Assembly: GCF_001306135.1 (NCBI RefSeq)
Contig: NZ_LGKP01000008.1
Location: 1-64,000 of the forward strand
Reading direction: 5' to 3'
Origin: Herpetosiphon geysericola
GTDB taxonomy: Bacteria > Chloroflexota > Chloroflexia > Chloroflexales > Herpetosiphonaceae
DNA length: 64,000 nt
In this document: positions 34,330-42,688 of the stretch, piece by piece
Position numbering within the stretch: position 1 is the stretch's first letter
Layout: every line of letters begins with the position of its first letter
Notes under the pieces: model-generated
The model's database searches: none
What the model saw: the letters and a program-made list of their open reading frames with translations, nothing else
What the model was told of the DNA's origin: nothing
Made by a program: the position numbers and the translations under genes

Positions 34330-35295
34330 TTATGGCGCAGTATTGATCCAGGTGTTGAAGTTGCTCAAAACGGTTGAGGTAATCCGCGTACCCGAGTTGG
34401 TGCTGGTACCGCCATTAGTGTGTACGCCAATTGAACAGTTGGTGCAGCTGCCGCTGCTGTTCCAAATTGGTGAGCCACTTTGGCCGCCATAGGTATCGTT
34501 GGCATACGAGAGGCGTAGACTGGTGTAGCTGCGCACGGTATCAGCGTGGAACCACATTGTGCCTGAGGCTTTATCGCCTGGGTAGCCAGCAATGTTGGTT
34601 ACTTGACCAACTAAGCCAGTGCTGCTGGGGGCGCGTAAGCCGAACCAGCCAGTTTGGTTGCCAACGCTACAGTTAATTTTGAATGCACCATAATCGTAGT
34701 TGGCGCTGCCAGTGGTTTGCCATTGCGAAACCGTGAACAATTTGGTTGCGTTACAGCCACCATACGGGTTCGATGTACCATTGCGGCCTGGGTAGAACTT
34801 AACATTGGTGACCCAAGCGTTGTTACTCCAGAGACAGTGGCCAGCAGTTGCCACCGTATTGGCGCTGATCAACCAACCAGTACAAATATAGTTGCCACCA
34901 CCACTGCTAAAAGTAATTTGGCCAATCCGACGATAGGGATTTGAAGTGGTTGCGGTAATTCGCACCCGATTGTCGGCCCCAATTACTGAGTTGGTGCCTT
35001 CTTGGCTGCCACTTTGGGTTGCTGGCAAGGCATTGGGATCAACATCCTCTGCCCGATCACTTTCGGCTAGCACACCAGTTCCATCGCTGCCTGCAATGTA
35101 GGCGCCAAATTGATCATAGACAATGCCTTTGGTATTAACTTCTACCGGCTGCCCATCACTGGCCACAATCGTATGCGGATCGACTGCAACTTCGACTTCT
35201 TTTTTGGCCAAGCTAACATCACCTTGGGCCAAACTCAAGCCTAAAACGCTCAAGACTACCGCGACCCGTGTGTACCGCCGAACAGATAGACGCAT
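34330..35295 (-). CDS. Secreted trypsin-like (V8/glutamyl endopeptidase type) serine protease
   Basis: A 321-residue S1-family protease with a signal peptide (~8-30), a pro-region of about 85 residues and a catalytic domain with all three residues: TVATAGHCLW (His), YDYGAFKI (Asp) and GGQSGSPIWN (Ser). The early RRIGQITFSSGGGNYICTGWL is typical of glutamyl endopeptidase-like enzymes. Four to six cysteines suggest disulfides. The ATG at 35295 has GGAGG upstream; the in-frame ATG at 35373 would add an unlikely polar leader before the signal peptide. It probably acts outside the cell. Confidence 0.9.
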   Translation of the reverse strand: MRLSVRRYTRVAVVLSVLGLSLAQGDVSLAKKEVEVAVDPHTIVASDGQPVEVNTKGIVYDQFGAYIAGSDGTGVLAESDRAEDVDPNALPATQSGSQEGTNSVIGADNRVRITATTSNPYRRIGQITFSSGGGNYICTGWLISANTVATAGHCLWSNNAWVTNVKFYPGRNGTSNPYGGCNATKLFTVSQWQTTGSANYDYGAFKINCSVGNQTGWFGLRAPSSTGLVGQVTNIAGYPGDKASGTMWFHADTVRSYTSLRLSYANDTYGGQSGSPIWNSSGSCTNCSIGVHTNGGTSTNSGTRITSTVLSNFNTWINTAP

Positions 35296-35736
35296 TGCTG
35301 ATCCTCCTAGGTAGGTTGGGCTAATCGGAACCGAGACTGAAAGTGGGGTGCCATTTGATGTGTGGATGTGCATAAGTATATATTAAAATATTTTAATTGC
35401 AAGTTAAAGATTTTAATATTATCAATGTTGCTGTTTAGTGAACGTCGCACGATGAAATTGGCTATTGCCAATCCTTACAAGGATAGGTTGTTAACTATCA
35501 TTAATAATCACCACCCTTCCGTCCCGCCTCGAGGCGGGAGACAAAGGGGGCTTTAATCCCCCTGTACCCCCTAATATGTATGTTGTGGATTATTGTTGTG
35601 TTTCTATTTCCCTTTTTTCTTATCGCTGGCCCCTTGTCGCTGACCCCTGACCCCTCGCTCTCAAGCCCTAGATTGACAGTCATGCTGAGGCGTTGCACAA
35701 TGGCATAAACCAAAAGCTTTTGTGAAGGAGGTCGCT
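35296..35736. other. Intergenic region with dispersed repeats
   Basis: An AT-rich part (35370-35510) that should hold the protease promoter is followed by the palindromic dispersed repeat at 35512-35577 and by a low-complexity stretch with TGACCCCTGACCCC at about 35639-35653. No gene was seen. Confidence 0.5.
35512..35577 (+). repeat. Dispersed palindromic repeat, copy 1
   Basis: CACCCTTCCGTCCC is followed by a small hairpin (CCCGCCTCGAGGCGGG), then AAGGGGGCTTTAATCCCCCT, another hairpin, and TACCCCCTAATAT. The same order of blocks occurs at 47688-47752 on the other strand with changed loop bases but preserved pairing. Such elements are usual for REP/BIME-like families. Confidence 0.7.
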
Positions 35737-36480
35737 GTGTTACAGCCATTTGGCGCACGCAAAGGGCCATTTGTGATTGGGCATCGGGGAGCTGCGGGCT
35801 ATGCGCCTGAAAATACTATGGCTGCATTTCAGCGCGGCTTGGCCTTGCGTGCCGATGCAATCGAATTAGATGTGAATCTGAGCAAAGACGGCGAGTTGAT
35901 GGTTATCCATGATCCAATCCTCAACCGCACAACCAACGGCTCTGGCTTGGTTTGTCACCACACTGCTGCTGAAATTCAGGCGCTTGATGCTGGCTCGTGG
36001 TTTGATCCTTCGTTCAGCGATTGCCGCGTGCCAACCTTGCGCGAGGTTTTGCAATGGGCCAAAGATCGCACCAAAGTGGTAATCGAATTAAAAAATGGCC
36101 CAATTTTCTACCCTGATATTGAAGTGGCCTTGGTGCGCTTGCTCGACGAGTTGAATGTGCGTGATCAAGTGATGGCAATTTCGTTTGATCATATTGTGTT
36201 GGGCCAGCTCAAAGCCATTGCTCCCGATGTGGCTACCGGTGTGATTTACGCCTCGCGCGTGCCCGATGCGCCAGCAATGGCAAAATTGGTCAATGCAGAT
36301 TTGGTGATGCCGTATTGGGCAATGCTGACTCGTGAGGAAGTTGAAGCCTGTCATGCTGCCGATCTGTTCGTTAGCCCGTGGGGCGGCCCTGAACAAGATT
36401 ATAAGCATATTTTGAGCTTGGGGGTTGATGCGGTTGGCGCTGATTATCCCGACCGTCCGCGTCAATTTATGGCTGAATAA
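35737..36480 (+). CDS. ugpQ: Glycerophosphodiester phosphodiesterase
   Basis: A 247-residue GDPD TIM-barrel enzyme. The signature GHRGAAGYAPENTMAAF (~11) with catalytic His, ELDVNLSKDGELMVIHD (~37) with metal Glu/Asp and second His, and late VIELKNG (~106) are all present. It splits glycerophosphodiesters into glycerol 3-phosphate and an alcohol. The start is a GTG at 35737 with AAGGAGG upstream. It is soluble, without signal peptide, so probably cytoplasmic. A hairpin terminator follows. Confidence 0.93.
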   Translation: MLQPFGARKGPFVIGHRGAAGYAPENTMAAFQRGLALRADAIELDVNLSKDGELMVIHDPILNRTTNGSGLVCHHTAAEIQALDAGSWFDPSFSDCRVPTLREVLQWAKDRTKVVIELKNGPIFYPDIEVALVRLLDELNVRDQVMAISFDHIVLGQLKAIAPDVATGVIYASRVPDAPAMAKLVNADLVMPYWAMLTREEVEACHAADLFVSPWGGPEQDYKHILSLGVDAVGADYPDRPRQFMAE

Positions 36481-36496
36481 TGAAGCTACGCAAGCG

Positions 36497-36524
36497 ACGG
36501 GCTACCCAAAACGTGGTAGCCCGT
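36497..36524. terminator. Bidirectional hairpin terminator
   Basis: ACGGGCTACC and GGTAGCCCGT form a 10-bp perfect stem with an 8-nt loop between two convergent genes (GDPD and the roadblock fusion). A TTGTTT stretch follows on the plus strand. Confidence 0.75.
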
Positions 36525-36531
36525 TGGTTGT

Positions 36532-37392
36532 TTAAGCGGCGTGGAGTTGGGTTGCGCTTGGTTGGGGTTGCAAGGCAGCGTTGAGATCACGGCGCAGGGC
36601 TTCAATATCGCCTAAATCATCATCGCACAGCATAGTAACCAAATAATCCCCAAGGGTTTCGACAATCAGCGTGCCTTCATCTGCATGGAGAATTAAGGCA
36701 CTGGCCCAGCCCAATTCGCAGGCATAGCCCATTTGGCGATAGACATCTAACAAGGCTTTTGATAAGCCACTAATTCGTTGATGGCTGCTGGATTTGGTGA
36801 AGCTTAGCGCGCAGGTTAGGCCTTCGTGGGTTGCTAAGGCAATGCCGCGCAAGCGATAGTGTGAAACATTAACTAAGTTATTGAGAATTTGTTGCAAGTG
36901 GGCATGGCGCTGGGCGGTTGCTGGCGCAAGCTTAATCGCATTAGCAACCAAGCGATACAAGGTGCTAATTTGTTGCATTTCGCAGCTAGCAACGGTAGCG
37001 TAGCTCGATGTGCCCAACGCTTCGCGCATGGCCTCGCTGCTCAGCGCATTTGGGGCTTGACCTCGGGTTGCAGCAATAATTAACGGCTTGCCCAAACGAA
37101 AAGCCTGCTCTTCAAGCTCATTGACAAAATAGCCACTATCAACCGAAGGCTGGCAGCCATCGACAAAGGTAATCGTGGCTAGCGCCCGCTCCATCAAGCC
37201 GCTACCCAATTCCTCGTAGGTAGTTTTGGGAATCGCCAGCAAACGAATACTGGTGGTGGTGGTTAATCGATATTCACCAATATGCACAGCGCCAGTGGTT
37301 GGGCTGAGTGGTTTTAATGTATAGCTGCTGCTAATGGTTTTCAAGCATTGAATGCTCGCTTCGCCATCACCAGTCAAAATTATGGTATGCAT
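36532..37392 (-). CDS. Degenerate small-GTPase domain fused to roadblock/LC7 domain
   Basis: A 286-residue protein. The N-terminal half follows the Srprb/CvnD-like GTPase pattern position by position (YEELGSGLMERALATITFVD, PLIIAATRG, MREALG, ASCEMQQISTL), but the P-loop GxxxxGKT reads TGDGEASIQC and the NKxD element reads TRGQ, so nucleotide binding is unlikely. The C-terminal ~115 residues fit a roadblock/LC7 domain (LQQILNNLVNV...ALATHEGLTCALS...LIVETLGDYLVTML). Roadblock proteins normally act as GTPase partners (MglB to MglA). The ATG at 37392 has GGAGG six bases upstream. Confidence 0.65.
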   Translation of the reverse strand: MHTIILTGDGEASIQCLKTISSSYTLKPLSPTTGAVHIGEYRLTTTTSIRLLAIPKTTYEELGSGLMERALATITFVDGCQPSVDSGYFVNELEEQAFRLGKPLIIAATRGQAPNALSSEAMREALGTSSYATVASCEMQQISTLYRLVANAIKLAPATAQRHAHLQQILNNLVNVSHYRLRGIALATHEGLTCALSFTKSSSHQRISGLSKALLDVYRQMGYACELGWASALILHADEGTLIVETLGDYLVTMLCDDDLGDIEALRRDLNAALQPQPSATQLHAA

Positions 37393-37565
37393 GCGATGCC
37401 TCCGCCGCAGAATAGGTGCTAGCTGCACGCGAATAGTGCTCCACACACTACACTCTATTTTGCACTTTTCTGCATCACTTTAAACGGTACTTTGGGTTGA
37501 TTCGGCTATGGGATTTTGGTTTTGCTTCGTGCGACCTGCGAACTACGGTCGTATAGGCTGCATGG

Positions 37566-38591
37566 CTATTCTGCTGCCTGCCAACTATCATTTTCTGGGT
37601 TATATCGATAGCTCAAGGTGCTTTCATTGGGATTCGTAACCGCAGTCAGGGTGTAATCGAATTGGACAATCCGTACTTGCATAGTCGCATCGCCAAACGT
37701 AATTCGTCGCCCACGCTCATCGCCATGATAGCCTTGGCCACTAAAATCGATCTCTTGGCGCGGCTGGCCAGTTGGGTTGCCTTGGTTATCGAGGGCAATT
37801 GAGTAGATTTGGGGCTGCCGCGCCAAAGCATAATACAAGCGCTTGCCACTGCTGCCGTTATATACTCCAATGCCAAAGCTATCTACGCCATCGAGCACAA
37901 TGCTAGCTTTTTTGCTCGCTAAATCAACGCGAAAAATGCGGCCAAATTGTTGCTGCTTGGTTGAGCCAAACACCGATGAAACATACAAACTATGAGTGTT
38001 GCAATCGTAATTGAGTGCCAAAACGCCATACGGATTAGTATTATTGGCTGGGGCAGCGGTTGGCAAATCGAGCAATTCGCTCAATTCAGCAGTGCGTGGA
38101 TCGATCCGATAAAGTTTGTTAGCCGCCGCTGGTGGATTATACAAAATGCTGACCCACGGCACTGCGCCAACATAAATCGCGCCATCGCGATCCAAAATTG
38201 GCGAGCTAAGATAGCCTGCCTTCGCCCAAGAAGGGTGTTGATAGGGCGCTGGTTGGCTGGCTTCTTGGCCTTCGCTGGTCAAATCGTACATCACCATGCC
38301 ACGCACGCGGCGGGCTTGGGTATCGAGCACTGCATTGACCCCAAAGCCTTGGGCTTGAGCAAATGGCGGAATTTGCTTGCACGAGGTTACTTCGCCTTGG
38401 GCAAAAGTGCTGGCGATTGCCGAACTGCGATTAAGCCACCACACTCCCAAGCCAAGCACAGCGAGCACTGCCAAAACGCTGCCCAAAGCCAACAACGACC
38501 GCCGATTACTGGCTTGATGCGGTTTAGCTAGTGACTTTGCTGCTTTTGGGGCAGGTTGGGCTGATTGCGGGCGTTTTTTACGACGACTCAT
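37566..38591 (-). CDS. Membrane-anchored protein, probable beta-propeller
   Basis: A 341-residue protein with a basic cytosolic N-terminus (MSRRKKRPQSAQPAPKAAK), one membrane helix (~33-52) and an extracytoplasmic part. The phrases GYLSSPILDRDGAIYVGAVP, NKLYRIDPRTAELSELLDLP and GRIFRVDLASKKASIVLDG look like propeller blades (SMP-30/NHL-like). No enzyme motif was seen. Its ATG directly abuts the stop of the lipoprotein gene upstream, with GAGG in the end of that gene, so the two are translated together. Confidence 0.65.
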   Translation of the reverse strand: MSRRKKRPQSAQPAPKAAKSLAKPHQASNRRSLLALGSVLAVLAVLGLGVWWLNRSSAIASTFAQGEVTSCKQIPPFAQAQGFGVNAVLDTQARRVRGMVMYDLTSEGQEASQPAPYQHPSWAKAGYLSSPILDRDGAIYVGAVPWVSILYNPPAAANKLYRIDPRTAELSELLDLPTAAPANNTNPYGVLALNYDCNTHSLYVSSVFGSTKQQQFGRIFRVDLASKKASIVLDGVDSFGIGVYNGSSGKRLYYALARQPQIYSIALDNQGNPTGQPRQEIDFSGQGYHGDERGRRITFGDATMQVRIVQFDYTLTAVTNPNESTLSYRYNPENDSWQAAE

Positions 38592-40346
38592 TTATTTGCC
38601 TCGCTCTGGCCGAAAAAGCGGCCCCGACCAACAAGGATATTCTTCGGGCACATAGACTCCGCGCCGTAACACCGATTCGGCCCAGCAATATTGGCTGCCT
38701 GGCGTATCGTCGTTTTTAAGTTGGGCCACATACCACAACACGATATGTTGGTTGCTAATGGTCTCTGCTGGATTGTCGATAAATTGCTCTGGACCTTGGT
38801 TTGCATCAGTATTGCAGCATGGCCCAATCGTAACCATATCGCTTTCGCCTTCGTCACGTTCAGGATGATCGAGCGTTGCATAGAGAAAGGCTTGATCGCC
38901 ACGCCCACCATCGCCAAATTGGCCGCGCCCGGTGGCGATGCTATAACTGCCGCCATTGGCAAAATCGAGCCTATATTCTGCGCCATCGGGGTGGATTTGG
39001 CGCGTATCTGCGCCCTGCCATTGTTCTGTTTCCCAGCTTTGCCATTGGCTGCCATCCCAGGCGCTGATTGTGCCAGTATCGGCCAAACTAATGCGCGTGA
39101 CTGGTCGATAGGTTCCATCATCGCCACAACCACGGCCAACGCTGGCGATGGCTGGCCGAAAGCGCCCATCAAAATAGAATTGAAACGCTTGCTCGTAATA
39201 ATAATTGCATGGCTCTGGCCAAAGTTCCGACCAGAATTCCTGTACCAATTGAAAGCCAACCACTTGATCATTCTCGATCAGCTCGCCGATCATCGGCGGC
39301 TCAACGGCAATAACTGCTGCTTGCGAAAAATAGGGACAGCCAACCGCATCACTATAGCCAAAGCCATCGCGTTCGCTATAGTTCACATGCCAATCGACCA
39401 ATTTTGCGCTTTTGAACAGCGGCTTGCCTTGATAGCTGACCTCGGAAATTCGCAGGCCATCGGATGAGGTGAGCATATAATCGAAGGCCCAGCCATCACG
39501 CTCCAAACGGGTTGTATGGTCGCAATATTTCAGCACGGCCTCGTTTTGCATGCCTTTTTCGGTCACTGCTGGACCAGTTGCGCCAACATTAGTCCAGCGC
39601 ACGCCCACCAAGCGCGTATCGGTTAGATCGACAATCGCCCACAATGCTCGTTCGCCATCGACAAAGGTTGGCGCAACGCATAAATGCAGCGAGCGTTCGC
39701 AGCGCGTGGCGTTCAACGAGGTTTTGGTATTGGCCATCACTGCTTGATCGGAGCTTGGTTGGTAGCCAAGCGCCTGCTCGACCTCGGCAGCGTTGCTAGC
39801 AATTTCACGTGCCACCGCCGTCAAGTGTTCAGGAATATCAGGCTGGCTATTGGCGAGGCGCTCGACGACAATTACTTTTTGATTGGAAATATCGACGGTA
39901 ACTGCCAACGTCAAGTTGAGCGCAAAATTGTAGATCTCGACGCGATAGCAGCTGACTTGCAAGCATTGAGCAGTCGCTTCGATGATATCGCTTTCGCGTA
40001 CAGGCACAACCCCAAAGACCTCATTGCGAAATGGAATACCATTCTGCTCAACAAATTGACTTTGGAGCTTTGGCTCGTTGAGGGCCACAATTTGGGCCAT
40101 TGCTTGCTGCGAATCAAGGCTAGCGAGGGTCAAAACTGGCGGCTTGGCAGTCAATGCAGCATCGACAGCTTGTTGGTAGGCAGTCAATAAAGGATAATCG
40201 CGGGCTTCGGGAGTAACTGCGGCGGCGAGAATGGCGGGAGTTTCAGCGGGAATACTGGTGGTTGTGGGGTGTTGGGCAGGCTTTGTGCCGCAAGCACTTA
40301 ATCCTAGCAACAGCACTATTAATTGATAACAAACGCTCCGTCGCAT
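38592..40346 (-). CDS. Large lipoprotein of unknown function
   Basis: A 584-residue secreted lipoprotein: signal with lipobox LSAC (Cys ~19), a Thr/Pro/Ala linker, then a long soluble part with many Trp and Tyr residues. No family is recognised. The middle contains conserved-looking segments GVVPVRESDIIEATAQCLQ and CYRVEIYNFALNLTLAVTVD, and the end has a Cys-Cys pair (IGPCCNTD). AAGGAG lies five bases before the ATG. It forms a tight two-gene operon with the propeller-like membrane protein. Confidence 0.65.
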   Translation of the reverse strand: MRRSVCYQLIVLLLGLSACGTKPAQHPTTTSIPAETPAILAAAVTPEARDYPLLTAYQQAVDAALTAKPPVLTLASLDSQQAMAQIVALNEPKLQSQFVEQNGIPFRNEVFGVVPVRESDIIEATAQCLQVSCYRVEIYNFALNLTLAVTVDISNQKVIVVERLANSQPDIPEHLTAVAREIASNAAEVEQALGYQPSSDQAVMANTKTSLNATRCERSLHLCVAPTFVDGERALWAIVDLTDTRLVGVRWTNVGATGPAVTEKGMQNEAVLKYCDHTTRLERDGWAFDYMLTSSDGLRISEVSYQGKPLFKSAKLVDWHVNYSERDGFGYSDAVGCPYFSQAAVIAVEPPMIGELIENDQVVGFQLVQEFWSELWPEPCNYYYEQAFQFYFDGRFRPAIASVGRGCGDDGTYRPVTRISLADTGTISAWDGSQWQSWETEQWQGADTRQIHPDGAEYRLDFANGGSYSIATGRGQFGDGGRGDQAFLYATLDHPERDEGESDMVTIGPCCNTDANQGPEQFIDNPAETISNQHIVLWYVAQLKNDDTPGSQYCWAESVLRRGVYVPEEYPCWSGPLFRPERGK

Positions 40347-40583
40347 AGAAACTCCTTCACACCTACAAGGACTATGAATTAAATGCTGAATCTACGTGGT
40401 AGTGTGGCGAGGATGAAGCAAGAGCGTGATTTTATTATAGAAGATTCTGCTCAATTATGCTGCACCAAATTCGTACTTGCCGCCAATGCACGTTCGTTTG
40501 TATGATAGCGCCTGATTATAAAAGCCTCCATGGTTTATCAACATTAAACTATTGACTTGGTGAATGAGGAGTGTTTAATTTCA

Positions 40584-41363
40584 ATGCCTATTTTTACATG
40601 TGCAACGACTGATGGGGGAACGCTGGTTTTTGATCGACAGGGTGCTGGATCTCCATTGCTTTTGCTCCATGGCTTTGGCCAAGATCGTATGCTCTGGCAC
40701 CGCTATGGTTGGGTTGAGCGCCTCGCAGCCCATTTTACCGTTATAACCGTCGATCTGCGTGGTGCTGGAGCGAGCTTTATGCCGACCGAGCCGCAGGCCT
40801 ACGGCTTGGATCTGTATCAATCAGACATTCAGCGCCTGCTCGAAACATGCGGCTATCATGCTATTCAGATCTTTGGTTGGTCGTTTGGTGGCACGCTTGG
40901 GCTGCAATTACTAGCGAGAATGCCCGCAGTGCGGCGGGCAGTAATTGCGGGAACCTTTGTAGGGCCGATTTTTACACCCGAACGAATTGAGCCGCAAATC
41001 ACCCAATTTAGCGAATTGGCTACTGCCAAACAGCAAGGACGCTTAGCTGAATTAAACATTACTCCCAGTATGCAAGCCTTTGTGGAGCGCACGAACATGC
41101 CAGCCTACCTTGCGAGGCTGCGTGGTTGCATGAGTTGGCCAATCCTTAGCCCAAGCGAGTTGAAGCAACCATTTTTGCTCTACACCAGCACTGGCGATGG
41201 CTATGTCGTTGATCGGGTGCGCGAACAGCAGGCAGCATTAACCATGGCAGGTGGCACAGTCGAGATCTTTGCCGAGTTGAATCACCGCGAGTTGGTAACC
41301 GCCCGCGATAAGGTTGAAGCAAGCGTGCTAGCATTTTTACAACAACCAACGAGCGATCGCTAG
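40584..41363 (+). CDS. Alpha/beta-hydrolase
   Basis: A 259-residue alpha/beta-hydrolase. The oxyanion region LLLLHGFGQDRMLW (~24), the nucleophile elbow IFGWSFGGTLG (Ser ~96), an Asp in YTSTGDGYVVD and the late catalytic His in FAELNHREL fit the family. The substrate is unknown; it may be an esterase or epoxide-hydrolase-like enzyme. The ATG at 40584 is chosen; an in-frame upstream GTG (40557) is possible but would include the GAGGAG ribosome-like site in the coding part. Confidence 0.85.
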   Translation: MPIFTCATTDGGTLVFDRQGAGSPLLLLHGFGQDRMLWHRYGWVERLAAHFTVITVDLRGAGASFMPTEPQAYGLDLYQSDIQRLLETCGYHAIQIFGWSFGGTLGLQLLARMPAVRRAVIAGTFVGPIFTPERIEPQITQFSELATAKQQGRLAELNITPSMQAFVERTNMPAYLARLRGCMSWPILSPSELKQPFLLYTSTGDGYVVDRVREQQAALTMAGGTVEIFAELNHRELVTARDKVEASVLAFLQQPTSDR

Positions 41364-41393
41364 ATGCAGGTTACTGATTGAGATACTATGCTG

Positions 41394-41906
41394 CTATAAA
41401 GTCCATCCATAGCTAATCCAATCACATCCATCAATAGCCCAGTAGCGATCTGCGCTGGGAATTAAGGGCATAATGTCAGCATACAATCCAGTCCATGGTT
41501 TAGGAATGTAACTCTCATATTCGGTTGGTTCGGAATAATGGGAAACAAAATGTTGAACATCGGCATTTATATAAAAGCACGGCTCAAAGACAAATAAATC
41601 CCAGTTTGTTTTTGGTGGGATGAGCGGCTGCATGGCAGCTTGAAGTTGGGTGATTGACACACCATAGGGTTGCATCCAGCGATATAAACGGCCCATATTA
41701 TCGGTATTCAGCTGCATTCCTGCCTGCGGCCAGGTTGCTGGACGTGTGATAGGTGGTAGATGCAATAGCTTTGCAAGCACGTCTGATGGGTAAAACCAAA
41801 GGTCCTTATCGCAAACAAACCAAGTGAGCTTTTGCTCAAGCACGAAAGCAGTAATAACGGCATTCCCCACTTCCAAATCATGGCTAAGCTGTGCTATGCT
41901 GTCCAT
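41394..41906 (-). CDS. Hypothetical protein
   Basis: A 170-residue soluble protein rich in Trp, Tyr and Pro; I do not recognise a family. Segments such as TWFVCDKDLWFYPSDVLAKLL and DRYWAIDGCDWISYGWTL are notable. The ATG at 41906 has GAAGG four bases upstream. A hairpin at 41953-41981 separates it from the GNAT gene. It is convergent with the alpha/beta-hydrolase gene, with 30 bp between their stops. Confidence 0.55.
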   Translation of the reverse strand: MDSIAQLSHDLEVGNAVITAFVLEQKLTWFVCDKDLWFYPSDVLAKLLHLPPITRPATWPQAGMQLNTDNMGRLYRWMQPYGVSITQLQAAMQPLIPPKTNWDLFVFEPCFYINADVQHFVSHYSEPTEYESYIPKPWTGLYADIMPLIPSADRYWAIDGCDWISYGWTL

Positions 41907-41952
41907 ATTGCCTTCTTTGAATGCTATCGATCATACTTAATGAGTGAATAAA

Positions 41953-41981
41953 GCCCCTCGTCCTCCACGTGGTCAAGGGGC
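41953..41981 (-). terminator. Terminator of the GNAT gene
   Basis: GCCCCT pairs with AGGGGC, with an inner CCACGTGG palindrome. It lies 15 bp past the stop of the GNAT gene and is followed on the minus strand by TTTATT. Confidence 0.6.
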
Positions 41982-41995
41982 GAGAGTTTTGCCAA

Positions 41996-42517
41996 CTAAT
42001 GGGCTAATTCGCGATAGAACATTATGGTTGCATGGATTTCGCCATCAGCGCTACGGGCAAAATTGGGAATAACACCAGCCTCGTGATAGCCCAATTTGCG
42101 ATAGAGCCACTCGGCCTTATCGCCTTGGCGCGTATCGAGCACCAATAACCAACGGCCATGGGATTGGACAACCGCCTCCAGCTCGTGCATTAATTGTTGG
42201 GCGATGCCACGCCGTTGAAACTGCGAATGCACCAATAATTTTTGTACTTCGGCGCGATGACTGGCGTTGGCTTTGCTGGGCAGATCAAGTTGGACACTGC
42301 CAACAATCTGATCAGCATCCAACGCTACCAACAATACCCGCTGCTCGGCCTGAAGATCGCTGATAATTGCCTGCCAATAGCTGGTTGCATCGGCAGGGTT
42401 GAGCGGTGGCAAAAAGCCGATTGACGCGCCTTGGGCAACGCTATCAAGTAATAATTGACATAATTCACTAAGCTTTGCTTGCGCTTGCTTGAAATTGTAA
42501 GCTTGAATTGTGAGCAT
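41996..42517 (-). CDS. GNAT-family N-acetyltransferase
   Basis: A 173-residue GNAT. The acetyl-CoA loop appears as VHSQFQRRGIAQQLMHELE (~95-113), preceded by VGSVQLDLP and followed by LVLDTRQGDKAEWLYRKLGYHEAGV, which is the usual motif B region. It acetylates an unknown amine. GGGAAG lies seven bases before the ATG. The upstream 150 bp carries the remnant of an alpha/beta-hydrolase 3' end that overlaps this gene's start. Confidence 0.9.
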   Translation of the reverse strand: MLTIQAYNFKQAQAKLSELCQLLLDSVAQGASIGFLPPLNPADATSYWQAIISDLQAEQRVLLVALDADQIVGSVQLDLPSKANASHRAEVQKLLVHSQFQRRGIAQQLMHELEAVVQSHGRWLLVLDTRQGDKAEWLYRKLGYHEAGVIPNFARSADGEIHATIMFYRELAH

Positions 42518-42661
42518 GCTGCTTCCCTGTGACGATTGCTTGCAACCAATTATTGATTAACTCGGCAGTTTCGCGATACGAAGCTTCGAACATTGAATCG
42601 TGGTTGGCCTTAGGTATAACCCAATATTCGGCTTTGGAATGAGTTGCAGTAGGCCGTGACC
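42468..42661 (-). pseudogene. Remnant: C-terminal end of an alpha/beta-hydrolase
   Basis: On the minus strand an open stretch reads LWSRPTATHSKAEYWVIPKA then NHDSMFEASYRETAELINNW and LQAIV before running out of homology into the start of the GNAT gene (stop TAG at 42468-42470). The IPKANHDSMF...LINNWLQAI pattern is the final catalytic-histidine strand and last helix of alpha/beta-hydrolases. A TAG directly upstream and the absence of the rest show that only the 3' end remains. Confidence 0.6.
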
Positions 42662-42688
42662 ACAGCTACCTCTTTTGTATTAAATATG

